Assembly: GCA_002083825.1 (NCBI GenBank) | Contig: DAZV01000026.1 | Coordinates: forward strand, 425,119-489,118 | Direction of reading: 5' to 3' | DNA length: 64,000 bases | DNA from: Candidatus Sericytochromatia bacterium S15B-MN24 CBMW_12 | GTDB taxonomy: Bacteria; Cyanobacteriota; Sericytochromatia; S15B-MN24; UBA4093 | Shown: positions 16,796-25,212 of the stretch, in pieces | How positions within the stretch are numbered: the first letter of the stretch is position 1 | How the letters are laid out: every line of letters starts with the position of its first letter | Program-made: the position numbers and the translations under genes | Notes under the pieces: model-generated | What the model saw: the letters and a program-made list of their open reading frames with translations, nothing else | What the model was told of the DNA's origin: nothing | The model's database searches: none

Positions 16796-18145
16796 ATGAC
16801 CAAGCGCCTTTACGTTAAGACCTACGGCTGCCAGATGAACTTGTCCGACTCCGAGAAGATGGTCGGACTCATGGCTGCCAAGGGCTACCAGCTCACCGAT
16901 GACGAACTGGAGGCTGACGTCCTGCTCGTCAATACCTGTTCAGTCCGTGAACGCGCTGAAGAAAAGCTCTTCAGCCTCCTGGGTCAGTGGAACCAGCTCA
17001 AGGCCAAGAAGCCCAGCATCCTGATCGGCGTGACGGGCTGCGTGGCTCAGCAGGAGAAGGACCATGTACGTAAGCGCGCGCCTTACGTCGATTTGGTGAT
17101 AGGTACTCATAACTTCCACGATCTTCCCGATCTGCTCGACGAGGTGGCCCAAACGGGCTCTCCCATCACGCGGATAGGCAACCTCAAGGCTCCGATTCCC
17201 GACGATCTTCCCACCATGCGCGAGGGCAAGTATCACGCCTGGGTGCCCATCATCTACGGCTGCTCTTACTTTTGCACCTACTGCATCGTTCCTTACACCC
17301 GGGGACCGTATCAGAGCCGTCAGCCCGAGGCGATCGCCCGGGAAATCGCAGATCTCACCGCCGAAGGCTTCAAAGAGTTCACGTTGCTCGGCCAGACCGT
17401 CGACAAGTACGGCCTCGATCTTCCCGAGGGTGACAAGACCACCCTCGCCGCCTTGCTCCGCCTGGTCGCGGCCCTACCCGGCGTGGAGCGCGTTCGCTTC
17501 CTCACGTCCCATCCTCTCGACATGACCGAGGAACTGGTGGCCACGGTCGCAGAGCTAAGCAACGTCATGGAGTACTTCCACTTCCCCATTCAGGCGGGCT
17601 CCGACAAGGTACTCGGCGAGATGAAGCGCCTCTACACGGTGGATCAGTACCGCGAGAAGGTCGCCATGATCCGTCGCTACCTCCCCGACGCCACCATTTC
17701 CGGCGATATCATCGTCGGTTTTCCGGGTGAAACCGAGGAGGATTTCGCCGCGACCCTGGCCATCGTGGACGAAATCGATTTCGACTCCAACAATACCGCC
17801 TCCTACTCGATCCGTCCCTGGACCCCCGCCGGCAAGCGCGAGGATCAGCTCAGCGAGGACGTGAAGGCCGATCGGCTGCGCCGGCTCAACCAGCTGACCA
17901 CCGAGGTGGCCTTCCGCCGCAACCGCCGGTTGGTGGGAACCGTTCAGGAGCTTCTGGTCGAAGGGCCCTCCGCCAAGAACCCGGAGGTTCTCATGGGCCG
18001 CACCCGCGGCAACAAGCAGTGCTTTTTTCCCGGCAGCCCCGACCTCCAGGGTCAGCTCGTCAAGGTGGAGATCACCGAGGTGCGTCCTTTTACCCTGAGA
18101 GGGGAGCTGGTACGGACCGCCGTGCCGCTGGAGCTTGCCCTGTAA
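16796..18145 (+). CDS. miaB: tRNA-2-methylthio-N6-dimethylallyladenosine synthase
   Basis: MiaB is a radical-SAM methylthiotransferase that modifies A37 of tRNAs reading UNN codons. Its domains are in order. The N-terminal UPF0004 domain has the three cluster cysteines (YGCQMN, NTCSVRE, GCVAQ). The radical-SAM motif is CSYFCTYC in YGCSYFCTYCIVPYTRG. The LTSHPLDMTEEL and GFPGETEEDF segments follow, and a TRAM domain ends the protein near residue 445. The length of 449 is standard. ATG 16796 follows GAAGG at short spacing. A long hairpin lies after the stop. Confidence 0.96.
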   Translation: MTKRLYVKTYGCQMNLSDSEKMVGLMAAKGYQLTDDELEADVLLVNTCSVRERAEEKLFSLLGQWNQLKAKKPSILIGVTGCVAQQEKDHVRKRAPYVDLVIGTHNFHDLPDLLDEVAQTGSPITRIGNLKAPIPDDLPTMREGKYHAWVPIIYGCSYFCTYCIVPYTRGPYQSRQPEAIAREIADLTAEGFKEFTLLGQTVDKYGLDLPEGDKTTLAALLRLVAALPGVERVRFLTSHPLDMTEELVATVAELSNVMEYFHFPIQAGSDKVLGEMKRLYTVDQYREKVAMIRRYLPDATISGDIIVGFPGETEEDFAATLAIVDEIDFDSNNTASYSIRPWTPAGKREDQLSEDVKADRLRRLNQLTTEVAFRRNRRLVGTVQELLVEGPSAKNPEVLMGRTRGNKQCFFPGSPDLQGQLVKVEITEVRPFTLRGELVRTAVPLELAL

Positions 18146-18153
18146 GCGACATC

Positions 18154-18194
18154 AGCCAGAAGGCCGCCTCCCCAAGGGAGGCGGCCTTCTGGCT
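18154..18194. terminator. perfect 19-bp hairpin between miaB and the convergent pyrophosphorylase gene
   Basis: 18154-18172 is exactly complementary to 18176-18194, with a CAA loop. It sits between two convergent stops. No T-run follows on either strand, so it may act as a Rho-assisted terminator, transcript stabiliser or collision barrier rather than a standard intrinsic terminator. Confidence 0.6.
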
Positions 18195-18203
18195 GCGAGC
18201 GGG

Positions 18204-19256
18204 TTAAACCGTGGACATCCGACCGAGCTTCTGGCGGATCTTGGCCTGAGCTGCCGGAACCTCGGCTTGGCTCTTGACCGGGATGAAGCGCTCGTCCCGA
18301 TCGATTTCCAGGTAGCCGCTGGCGAGGTGGCAGGAGAGATCTCCCGCGAGGTGTTCGAACTGGATTACGGGCTCTCCGTCGACCTTTTTGTCGACCACGT
18401 ACCAGGGCAGGTCGCATGGGCGCGCGAGGGCCTCGGCGGAAAAGACGTAGGTCGCGGTGTTGAAGACCGGGATGGCGTCTTGATCGAAGTCCTCGGGGAA
18501 GGCGAAGCCCTCCACCAGTTGCAGCTTGCCGTTCACGCGGGCCGGAGCGCCGCCTTTGTCGCCTGATGCCTTGGCGGCGACCTCGACGGTCATCTCATGG
18601 CCTTGCTGGACATGCCAGCCGACGATGGCGAGATCGACCGTGGCGCCGAGGTTGTCGACGTTGGAGAAGAGAAGGTACTTGCCGCCCTGGGCAAGGAAGT
18701 CGTCCAGGATGCCGGACTCGGCGATCGCCGAGGGGAAATCCCCGTGTCCCGGTGCGGCGAAGTCTTCCGAACCCTCCGGGGACTGGTAGCGGCTGCCGTC
18801 GGGGCGTAGCCGCGGGAAGCGGTACTGCGTGAAGAACTTGACCTGATCGTCGGAGCAGCCGAAGTCGGCATGTTCCGCGAAGTGACGCCTCACCGCGTCA
18901 TCGGTGGCGAAGGAGGTCATCACGAAAATGGGCATCCGGGGGGCGACCTTCCGGATCCAGCGAACCTTGAGCTCCAGGAAGCTCATGCCTTCGAAGATGG
19001 GGTAGCACCCCTTGGGGTGCTCGTAGTTGAAGCGGGTCGCCATGCCTCCCGAAAGGATGACCGCGCCGAGTTCGCCGCGCTCCAGCGCCTCCATGCCCAG
19101 GCGCTGGAGTTCCTGATAGGCCGGAGTTTCCGGTTCGGGAAAGCGCGCGACGTCTCCCGGGCGCGGGCTAGCCACCCCGGATGCGAAGCGGTTGGTGTCG
19201 GCTGTCAGCGTTCCCTCGCGATAGCGCTGGGCCAGGTTCTCGAAGATGGCGCTCAT
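18204..19256 (-). CDS. UDPGP-family nucleotidylyltransferase (UTP-glucose-1-phosphate or UDP-GlcNAc type)
   Basis: This 350-residue enzyme of the eukaryotic-like UDPGP family should make a UDP-sugar from UTP and a sugar-1-phosphate. The nucleotide loop reads VILSGGMATRFNYEHPKG, an ATR variant of the usual G-T-R, at about residues 65-82. Further support comes from GHGDFPSAIAESG, YLLFSNVDNLGATVD, the metal-binding NVDN, and FNTATYVFSAEAL. The start ATG 19256 has AGAGGAAG upstream. The substrate cannot be fixed by eye. The neighbouring glycosyltransferase and lipoproteins suggest a cell-surface carbohydrate role (inference). Confidence 0.88.
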   Translation of the reverse strand: MSAIFENLAQRYREGTLTADTNRFASGVASPRPGDVARFPEPETPAYQELQRLGMEALERGELGAVILSGGMATRFNYEHPKGCYPIFEGMSFLELKVRWIRKVAPRMPIFVMTSFATDDAVRRHFAEHADFGCSDDQVKFFTQYRFPRLRPDGSRYQSPEGSEDFAAPGHGDFPSAIAESGILDDFLAQGGKYLLFSNVDNLGATVDLAIVGWHVQQGHEMTVEVAAKASGDKGGAPARVNGKLQLVEGFAFPEDFDQDAIPVFNTATYVFSAEALARPCDLPWYVVDKKVDGEPVIQFEHLAGDLSCHLASGYLEIDRDERFIPVKSQAEVPAAQAKIRQKLGRMSTV

Positions 19257-19295
19257 GAGGCTTCCTCTCTCGGACGGTTTTTTCCCATGATAACA

Positions 19296-20126
19296 CTACT
19301 CGGCCGGCGTGCCGACAGGGGCGTCCGACGCGCCCGGCAGCCGATAGAGCTTCACCCAGTCGTAGCGGACCTGGTTGCCGTTCGAGGCCAGCGCGAAGGA
19401 ATGCGGAGCGTTGGTGATGAAGCTGCGCTGGAACGTCCCTTGCGCCTCGCCGTTGAGGTAAGGCACGATCGTCCCGGCATCGGCATCGATGTCCGCCGCC
19501 AGGTTTACGGCCTGCCCCACCAATCGCGGATCCTTCCACTCCGTGCGCCAGAGCTTCAGCTCGTTGGGCCAGGGCTTGCCGGGATAGACCCCGCTGGCGA
19601 TCCAGCCCTCCGCGACCGTGGGAGAGCTCGAAAAGATGACGTACGATTGCTCGTCCCGCCAGTACGGAATCAAGAAGAGCTTGCCCGGGTTCTTCGCCTG
19701 GTCGGCCCCTACCCACCGGTATTGCCACGCCACGGTCTCGACGCGGTACTTCGAGGGCAAGCGACCTCCGGGACTGAAGGCATTGCCGTTGTACTTGCGG
19801 ATCGAGAGGGTCGTGCTGGAGGCCTCGGCCGACTGCTGATAGCGGCCGCCCACGGCCTGCCAGTCCCCCGGGACGAAATTATTGACCCGGGCTTCCTCGG
19901 GAATGGGATCCCCGAAGGGAGCGCCCTCATCGAAGTCGATCGTCGCGATCAGCTGGGCGTTCCCCACGGCGGGACCCGGAGGGAAGTCCGTGGGATCGCC
20001 CTGGTATTCCACCGGGCTCGCGGCGGGGGTGGGGCCCACCCCGGGACCCCCACCGCCGCCCCCGGCAGACGTGCAGCCAACCATGAGCCCCAGAGCGAGG
20101 GGCAAAAGCGTTCTCTCTTTGCTCAA
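19296..20126 (-). CDS. lipoprotein, probable jelly-roll (LamG/DUF1080-like) domain, paralogue 1
   Basis: This is a 276-residue predicted lipoprotein. A TTG start at 20126 is supported by AGGAGG 7 bases upstream and by the signal sequence it opens, with lipobox LMVGC at about residues 14-18. A Gly/Pro linker precedes a beta-rich domain ending HSFALASNGNQVRYDWVKLYRL. The segments FLIPYWRDEQSYVIF and LKLWRTEWKDP align with the downstream gene at 20188-20940, so the two are tandem paralogues. The pattern of a concanavalin-like fold with a final 'D-x-x-K-L/I' strand resembles 3-keto-disaccharide hydrolase or LamG domains. Binding of glycans is plausible but unproven. Confidence 0.8.
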   Translation of the reverse strand: MSKERTLLPLALGLMVGCTSAGGGGGGPGVGPTPAASPVEYQGDPTDFPPGPAVGNAQLIATIDFDEGAPFGDPIPEEARVNNFVPGDWQAVGGRYQQSAEASSTTLSIRKYNGNAFSPGGRLPSKYRVETVAWQYRWVGADQAKNPGKLFLIPYWRDEQSYVIFSSSPTVAEGWIASGVYPGKPWPNELKLWRTEWKDPRLVGQAVNLAADIDADAGTIVPYLNGEAQGTFQRSFITNAPHSFALASNGNQVRYDWVKLYRLPGASDAPVGTPAE

Positions 20127-20187
20127 CGCAGGCCTCCTGAAAAATCGTTTCCGCTGGACGGCGAGAGAGGGAGATCGGCCGCGGGAG

Positions 20188-20940
20188 CTACTTCAGCCAT
20201 TGGATCTTTAGGTTGTCGTACTGGGCATAGTTGCCGTTGGATCCCAGCGCCACCCAGCGCGGTGTGCCGGCGCTCATCATGGGGACCTCCCGCTCGGCCT
20301 TGAGCTCGTCATTGATGTAGATGCGAAGCTTCTTGGCCTCGACATCGACCTCGGCGCCGAGCCGCCAGGTTTGGCCGACCTGGATGGGCTCCTTGAGCCA
20401 CATGCCCCAGAGCTTGTTGGTGTCGGGCCATGCCATCGAAGCGGGTCGCTGGCCGTCGGCCACCCAGGCCTCGATGGTCTGCTTCTTGGCCACGAGCATG
20501 ACGTAATGGGTGGGATCCTGGTAGTAGGGCATCAGGTTGAGCACCCCCGTGGGGTAGCCGTGAACCTGCTGGTGATCGGCGGCTTGATAGGCCGAGGCGT
20601 CCACGTCCACGCGGTAGCGGAGGCCGGCCTGACCCCCGGGACGACCGAACGCGTCCCCCTTGTAGCGAAGATGGTTGGCCGTGTTGTCGATCATGCCCAT
20701 CGTCTGCTTGAGGGCCCCCCCCTCGATCTTCCACTCCCCGGGAGTGAATCCCGCGGGTTCCTTGACGGCGGGGTTGTCGAAGTTCTGAAGATCGTGGGCA
20801 TCCTCGAAGCCGAGATCGGTCGTCTTTCCCCCCGACGGGGCCCGAAAATCCACCTTGCGGTTGAAGAGATCGGAGCCGCAACCTGCAAGAAGCATGAGCG
20901 CGACTGCCGACGAGACTGCGCGGCGTCCCTTCCGGAGCAT
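20188..20940 (-). CDS. lipoprotein, probable jelly-roll (LamG/DUF1080-like) domain, paralogue 2
   Basis: This is a 250-residue predicted lipoprotein with lipobox LLAGC at about residues 17-21. Its strands LNLMPYYQDPTHYVMLVAK, TNKLWGMWLKEP, VDVEAKKLRIYINDE and PRWVALGSNGNYAQYDNLKI correspond one-to-one with those of the gene at 19296-20126. This copy keeps a simple spacer after the lipid cysteine whereas the other has a Gly/Pro stretch. It is the upstream member of the pair, 61 bases away from the next start, and probably shares its transcript. The substrate is unknown. Confidence 0.8.
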   Translation of the reverse strand: MLRKGRRAVSSAVALMLLAGCGSDLFNRKVDFRAPSGGKTTDLGFEDAHDLQNFDNPAVKEPAGFTPGEWKIEGGALKQTMGMIDNTANHLRYKGDAFGRPGGQAGLRYRVDVDASAYQAADHQQVHGYPTGVLNLMPYYQDPTHYVMLVAKKQTIEAWVADGQRPASMAWPDTNKLWGMWLKEPIQVGQTWRLGAEVDVEAKKLRIYINDELKAEREVPMMSAGTPRWVALGSNGNYAQYDNLKIQWLK

Positions 20941-21179
20941 GCAGCTACCTCCTCGTGAAAAAAGGGTCTGCCGGGAGCGCCTCGCACGCCCCGCCTTCCT
21001 GTTGGCGAGGGGGTATCGATCGGCGACGCGGCAGGGTGGCTCATGGAAGAAGGTAGCTTCAGCGGGCGGGGGATCCCAGGGTGAAAGCGCAAAAACTTCA
21101 CCGCCACATCAAGCGGGCGGAGGTCCTGCCCGCGCCATCCCGGCGGGAGGACGGGGCTCGCCCGTCCGCGGATCTCGAT

Positions 21180-22103
21180 TCAGCCGCCGCGCAGGGCTCG
21201 GTGCAGCTCCTTGACGTTGTAGCGGTTGAGGATGATCTGGGCCCACTGTCCGGCCCACCAGGCCTTGCCGCGGCGCTCCAGCCAGGCGAAGATGCCGCGC
21301 ATGTTGGTCTCGTCGAGAAGCCCCCCCCAGGTGGCGATCGCGTTGAGCCCGTCGTGGAGCGGAGTGAGCTGGATCATCAGCCGGACCTCCCAGGTCGGAC
21401 GCATGCGATAGAAGCGGGCAGCCATCCGCCCGCGTTCCTCTTCGATGCGCCGGAGCTTGGGCAAGTCGGCCACGCTGAAGGCAGGATGGAAGTGGTAACC
21501 GTGGGCTGCTCGCGATCGCACGATGGCCACCCCGCGATCCTTCAAGCGTAGACCCAGTTCCAGGTCCTCCCAGCCGTACTCGATGAAGCCGGTGTCGAAC
21601 CCCCCGACGTCATGCAGAAGCGCGCGGCGCAGGGAGACGTTCTTGGTGTCGAAGAAGGCGCGCGAAGGATCGAAGGGGGGGATAGCGACCCGGAAGGCAT
21701 CTTCCAGGTCGTCGATGTTCACCGAGAGCCCCTGGACGAAGCAGTTCCGCTCCGCGCCCGCCGAAGCGTGAAACGCGGCATGCGCCTCGAGGTGGGCCTT
21801 GACGAAAGCGGGGGCGACGAAGACGTCGGAGTCGACGTAACAGAGGTACTCCCCGCGGGCCTCCCGGATGCCGGCGTTGCGAGCGGAGGCGCGCCCCCCA
21901 TTGGGCTGGCGGTGAACCCTCAGCCGAGCATGCTCGGTCATGAGGCCCGCGAGCATGGCGGGCGTCTCATCGGTGGAGCCGTCGTCGACGACCAGGACCT
22001 CGTAGGAAGGCTCACCCTCCTGGTGAAGGAGGGCGTCGAGGCACTTGGCGAGAATGACCGCGCGGTTGTAAGTGGTGACGACCACCGAAAGCTTGGGAGT
22101 CAT
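21180..22103 (-). CDS. family 2 glycosyltransferase
   Basis: This 307-residue GT-A enzyme starts SVVVTTYNRAVILAKCLDALL, with the nucleotide-binding EVLVVDDGSTDETP, the metal motif in YVDSDVF (DxD-like SDV) and a GT7-type C-terminal segment GGFDTGFIEYGWEDLELGLRLK, which carries the catalytic acidic residues in many galactosyl- and chondroitin-type transferases. No membrane helix is present. It is likely to add sugars to a lipid- or surface-linked glycan. The region 20941-21179 upstream of the lipoprotein start contains no gene I can support. Confidence 0.92.
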   Translation of the reverse strand: MTPKLSVVVTTYNRAVILAKCLDALLHQEGEPSYEVLVVDDGSTDETPAMLAGLMTEHARLRVHRQPNGGRASARNAGIREARGEYLCYVDSDVFVAPAFVKAHLEAHAAFHASAGAERNCFVQGLSVNIDDLEDAFRVAIPPFDPSRAFFDTKNVSLRRALLHDVGGFDTGFIEYGWEDLELGLRLKDRGVAIVRSRAAHGYHFHPAFSVADLPKLRRIEEERGRMAARFYRMRPTWEVRLMIQLTPLHDGLNAIATWGGLLDETNMRGIFAWLERRGKAWWAGQWAQIILNRYNVKELHRALRGG

Positions 22104-22361
22104 GGCGATCCTAAAGCAGGCGTTCCCAGGGACCCGGCCGAACGCGCATCCAGGAGGAGGCTCGCTGCAATCGACCGGGCCGCAAAGTGGCGGGGGATGC
22201 GGGTCGATCCTACCGTAGAAGGCCGCCGGAAGGCAAGTAGGCGCGGCGAGTCAGGTGTCTGCGGCCTTTCAAGAGCTCGGTGTTCGGAAATTTGGCATGC
22301 AAGCTGGTGGCTCATGAGGTATACTACTGGAAACAGCGCCCAAGAAAAGCTTACAAGCGTG
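22104..22361. other. non-coding gap between the divergent glycosyltransferase and rpmG
   Basis: This is the first part of a 392-base stretch without a supported gene. I see no tRNA, repeat or conserved small frame. It presumably holds the minus-strand promoter of the glycosyltransferase. AGGAT sits about 4 bases before that ATG on the minus strand. Confidence 0.5.
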
Positions 22362-22390
22362 TTGACACGGGCGCCGCGCTATGATAGTTT
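22362..22390 (+). promoter_or_regulatory. probable promoter of the rpmG-tRNA-secE-nusG operon
   Basis: A perfect TTGACA at 22362-22367 is 17 bases from TAGTTT (22385-22390), a weak -10. A better-looking TATGAT at 22380-22385 is only 12 bases away and cannot pair with this -35. The placement about 105 bases upstream of rpmG fits a leader for the ribosomal cluster. Confidence 0.5.
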
Positions 22391-22495
22391 CTATTGTTGC
22401 GAGACGGTTATCAACCGTTTAAGAAGCTTTCAGGCCCCGGGACGCTTCACTATTCCCACGCGGGCCACTGGGCAAGGAAAGGAAGCGAGATCCCC

Positions 22496-22645
22496 ATGCG
22501 TATCATCATCACGTTGGCTTGCACCGAATGCAAGGAGCGGAACTACGTCACCAACAAGAACAAGAAGAACGATCCCGATCGTCTTGAGTTGAAGAAGTTC
22601 TGCCGTCGGTGCAAGGCGGTTCGCGGTCACCGCGAGACCAAGTAG
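22496..22645 (+). CDS. rpmG: 50S ribosomal protein L33
   Basis: This is a 49-residue L33 of the large ribosomal subunit. It has the zinc-ribbon form with two CxxC pairs, CTEC at residues 9-12 and CRRC at 36-39, and the family core [22 protein letters not shown] in sequence. The start ATG 22496 follows GGAAAGGAAGCGAGA. It is the first gene of the cluster, 12 bases before tRNA-Trp. Confidence 0.96.
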   Translation: MRIIITLACTECKERNYVTNKNKKNDPDRLELKKFCRRCKAVRGHRETK

Positions 22646-22657
22646 TTTTTTGGCTTT

Positions 22658-22733
22658 GCGGCCTTAGTTCAGTTGGTAGAACGGCGGTCTCCAAAACCGC
22701 ATGTCGTAGGTTCGAGTCCTACAGGCCGCGCCA
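22658..22733 (+). tRNA. trnW: tRNA-Trp (anticodon CCA)
   Basis: This is a complete 76-base cloverleaf with encoded CCA. The acceptor stem is GCGGCCT paired with AGGCCGC, the discriminator is G, and the T arm GTAGG-TTCGAGT-CCTAC is intact. The anticodon loop CTCCAAA carries CCA for UGG. It lies between rpmG and secE, a widespread bacterial arrangement, and must be processed out of the polycistronic mRNA. Confidence 0.97.
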
Positions 22734-22746
22734 TTTTGTAACGAAA

Positions 22747-22802
22747 CGGTCCACCTCCCCGCCAGCCCCACTGGAACGTGGGTCGGCTCCAGGGGTGGAC
22801 CG
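22747..22802 (+). other. long-range inverted repeat between tRNA-Trp and secE
   Basis: CGGTCCACC at 22747-22755 is complementary to GGTGGACCG at 22794-22802, with a G/C-rich interior. It could fold in the RNA just upstream of the secE ribosome site, or help tRNA processing. No known motif was recognised. Confidence 0.3.
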
Positions 22803-22841
22803 TTGATTTAGAGGGTCCGGTTCAGCCGGAAGAGGTCCCGA

Positions 22842-23144
22842 TTGAGCGAGAAAATTTCCGCCTCCAACCCGAATCGCGAGGATCCGGCGGCGGATCAAGA
22901 GCAAGACGAGCGAGACAGCACGCTGTCGCTTAAGGGCGGCATGCGTTTGAAATTCGGCGCCTTCGCCGGAACTCAGGTATTCTTGAGCGAGGTTCGCGCC
23001 GAGTTCAAGAAAATCAGCTGGCCCACGCGTCGGCAGGTTTTGACCGAGACCGTCGTGGTTCTGCTCGTGGTTGCGTTCCTCACGGTTCTCGTCACGGGAC
23101 TGGACTGGGTCTTCACCCAGGTATCCAACCGCTTTTTCGTCTAG
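22842..23144 (+). CDS. secE: preprotein translocase subunit SecE
   Basis: SecE stabilises SecY in the Sec channel. The protein has 100 residues with an acidic hydrophilic N-terminus of about 45 residues, then the conserved amphipathic segment FLSEVRAEFKKISWPTRRQVL and one transmembrane helix (VVVLLVVAFLTVLVTGLDWVF). TTG 22842 is the start, with AGAGGT about 6 bases upstream. Directly followed by nusG, as usual. Confidence 0.96.
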   Translation: MSEKISASNPNREDPAADQEQDERDSTLSLKGGMRLKFGAFAGTQVFLSEVRAEFKKISWPTRRQVLTETVVVLLVVAFLTVLVTGLDWVFTQVSNRFFV

Positions 23145-23180
23145 GGCCCGTTCTTCATTGAAACAACATAGCAGGTAGCC

Positions 23181-23702
23181 ATGAGCAGAAAATGGTACGT
23201 CGTCAACACCTACTCCGGGTACGAGAGCAAGGTCAAGGAGAATATCCTTCGCCGCGCCGAGTCGATGGGACTGACCGATAAAATCTTCCACGTCGAGGTC
23301 CCCGAGGAGACGGTGGTCGAGATCAAGGAAGGCAAGCGGTTCGAGAAACCCCGCAAGGTCTTCCCGGGCTACGTGCTCGTCGAGATGGAGATGGATGAGG
23401 ATTCCTGGCACGTGGTGCGAAACACTCCGGGTGTCACCTCGTTCGTCGGATCCGCCACCAAGCCTACCCCGCTGTCTGATCGCGAAGTGCGCAAGATCTT
23501 CAAGCGCGCCGCGACCAAGACCCGCGTCGCCGTCGACCTTCACGTCGGCGAGCACGTCAAGGTCATCGGCGGTCCTTTCGCCGATTTCTCGGGCGACATC
23601 ATCGAAATCAATCCCGAGAAGGGCAAGCTCAAGGTTTCCGTGTCGATCTTCGGTCGTTCCACCCCGGTGGAACTCGAGTTCGCCCAGGTTCAAAAAGTCT
23701 AA
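23181..23702 (+). CDS. nusG: transcription termination/antitermination factor NusG
   Basis: NusG binds RNA polymerase and couples it to Rho or the ribosome. It is 173 residues with the N-terminal NGN domain starting [48 protein letters not shown], and a C-terminal KOW domain ([31 protein letters not shown]). No insertion is seen. It is 36 bases downstream of secE and 28 bases before rplK. Confidence 0.97.
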   Translation: MSRKWYVVNTYSGYESKVKENILRRAESMGLTDKIFHVEVPEETVVEIKEGKRFEKPRKVFPGYVLVEMEMDEDSWHVVRNTPGVTSFVGSATKPTPLSDREVRKIFKRAATKTRVAVDLHVGEHVKVIGGPFADFSGDIIEINPEKGKLKVSVSIFGRSTPVELEFAQVQKV

Positions 23703-23730
23703 TCCCCAACGAAGGAGGTGAGAATCCGTC

Positions 23731-24156
23731 ATGGCTAAGAAGGTTACCGCGCTCATCAAGCTGGCACTCGTCGGCGGCAAAGCAAACCCCGCGCCCCCGG
23801 TCGGCCCAGCACTGGGTCAACACGGCGTCAACATCATGGAGTTCTGCAAGCAGTACAATGCGCAGACCACCGAGAAGGCCGGTCAGGTCATCCCGGTCGA
23901 AATCACGGTTTACGAGGATCGCTCGTTCACGTTCATCCTCAAGACCCCGCCCGCTGCCGAGCTGATCAAGAAGGCTGCTGGAGTCACCAGTGGTTCAGGC
24001 AAGCCCAACGCCGAGAAGGTGGGCTCGATCACGATGGCTCAGGTCCGCGAAATCGCCGAGACCAAGATGCCCGACCTCAACTCGGTCAGCATCGAGTCCG
24101 CCATGCTGCAGATCGCCGGCACCGCCCGTTCCATGGGCGTCATCGTCAACGATTAA
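23731..24156 (+). CDS. rplK: 50S ribosomal protein L11
   Basis: L11 is the base of the GTPase-associated centre, contacting 23S rRNA helix 43/44. It is 141 residues of standard length with the N-terminal [34 protein letters not shown] and the RNA-binding C-terminal domain with the conserved [20 protein letters not shown]. The start is ATG 23731 after AAGGAGGTGAG. It is co-transcribed with rplA, with an L1 regulatory structure in between. Confidence 0.97.
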   Translation: MAKKVTALIKLALVGGKANPAPPVGPALGQHGVNIMEFCKQYNAQTTEKAGQVIPVEITVYEDRSFTFILKTPPAAELIKKAAGVTSGSGKPNAEKVGSITMAQVREIAETKMPDLNSVSIESAMLQIAGTARSMGVIVND

Positions 24157-24186
24157 CGGCATCCCCGTCACCGATTCACTCACCAT

Positions 24187-24216
24187 GTGGGAGGGGCTCG
24201 CGCCCCGTTGGACCAC
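24187..24216 (+). promoter_or_regulatory. L1-binding RNA hairpin (autoregulation of rplA translation)
   Basis: The RNA folds as an outer GUGG/CCAC stem, an internal loop with GGAG on one side and UUGGA on the other, and an inner GGGGC/GCCCC-type stem. The GUGGGAG...GGACCAC pattern mimics the L1 site of 23S rRNA. The structure abuts the AGGAGG (24217-24222) of rplA, so bound L1 would block initiation. The family is well known. The assignment here is by motif. Confidence 0.75.
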
Positions 24217-24227
24217 AGGAGGAAATA

Positions 24228-24941
24228 ATGTCAAAGCTTAGCAAGCGTCAAAAGGCGCTCCTGGAAGGTCTCGACCTCCAGAAGGCCTACACCCCCACCG
24301 AGAGCCTGGCGCTCGTCAAGAAGAACGCCAACGCGAAGTTCGACGAGACCGTCGAAGCGCACATGCGCCTCGGTATCAACGTCAAGCACGCCGACCAGCA
24401 GGTCCGCTCGACCGTGGCGTTGCCCGCCGGAACCGGTAAGACCGTCCGCGTGGCCGTCATCGCCAAGGGCGACAAGGTCAAGGAGGCCGAGGCCGCCGGC
24501 GCCGACGTCGTCGGCTCCGAGGAGCTCATCCCCCGCATCCAGGAAGGCTGGATGGACTTCGACCTTCTCATCGCCACCCCGGACATCATGGGCGCCCTCG
24601 GGCGCGTGGGTAAGGTCCTCGGCCCCCGTGGCCTGATGCCCTCCCCCAAGGCCGGCACCGTCACCTTCGACGTGGGCAAGGCCGTCGCCGAGTTCAAGGC
24701 AGGTAAGGTCGAATTCCGTGCCGACAAGCAGGGTATCGTCCACGTGCCCATCGGCCGCGCTTCCTTCACCCCCGAGCAGCTCGCTGAGAACTTCGGCGCC
24801 CTCGTTGACGCCATCAACAAGGCCAAGCCCGCCGCTGCCAAGGGTACCTACGTCAAGAGCGTCTACGTCACCTCGACGATGGGTCCCGGCATCAAGGTCG
24901 ACACCGCCAAGCTCGGCGAACTCGCCGCCGCTCAGGCCTAG
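24228..24941 (+). CDS. rplA: 50S ribosomal protein L1
   Basis: L1 forms the mobile stalk at the ribosomal E site and represses its own operon. It is 237 residues, a normal length. Recognisable segments are [55 protein letters not shown] and the C-terminal [21 protein letters not shown]. The start ATG 24228 follows AGGAGG adjacent to the L1-binding hairpin. Confidence 0.97.
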   Translation: MSKLSKRQKALLEGLDLQKAYTPTESLALVKKNANAKFDETVEAHMRLGINVKHADQQVRSTVALPAGTGKTVRVAVIAKGDKVKEAEAAGADVVGSEELIPRIQEGWMDFDLLIATPDIMGALGRVGKVLGPRGLMPSPKAGTVTFDVGKAVAEFKAGKVEFRADKQGIVHVPIGRASFTPEQLAENFGALVDAINKAKPAAAKGTYVKSVYVTSTMGPGIKVDTAKLGELAAAQA

Positions 24942-24986
24942 TCAAAAGCTGGGCTAGATGTTAAACTAGCCTTTAGTAAAGCTTAT

Positions 24987-25167
24987 CTGCTCGCCGTCAT
25001 GGCGAGCAGCCCCAAAACCGAAGACTTCCCCGTCACCAGAGACCGTAGGGGACTTCATCACTGAAGTCTTAAAGGACCCCCGTCCCCCTACCGAGGCAGC
25101 GGATGAGCCATTTTTCGATTTCCTCGTGAAATCCGACTGGGCTCTCGCCACCTCCTGGCGGGAGCCC
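24987..25167 (+). promoter_or_regulatory. L10(L12) leader of rplJ
   Basis: The 271-base gap before rplJ is highly structured. A perfect 9-bp hairpin (24987-24995 with 25001-25009) is followed by a CCGAAGAC...GUAGGGGA segment and its partner CCCCCUACCGAGGCAGC (around 25084-25100), resembling the kink-turn L10-leader motif. An 11-bp stem (25139-25149 with 25157-25167) comes next and could be the switching terminator or antiterminator arm. It has only a short T-run after it. L10(L12)4 binding here normally represses rplJL. Confidence 0.7.
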
Positions 25168-25212
25168 TTCGTGTTGCGGACCTATCCCAATGGCAAGGAG
25201 GTGAAAAACACT

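Noticed and set aside
22362-22385. TTGACA with TATGAT as a promoter pair
   Set aside because: The spacer is only 12 bases. The 17-base pairing with TAGTTT was kept instead at moderate confidence.
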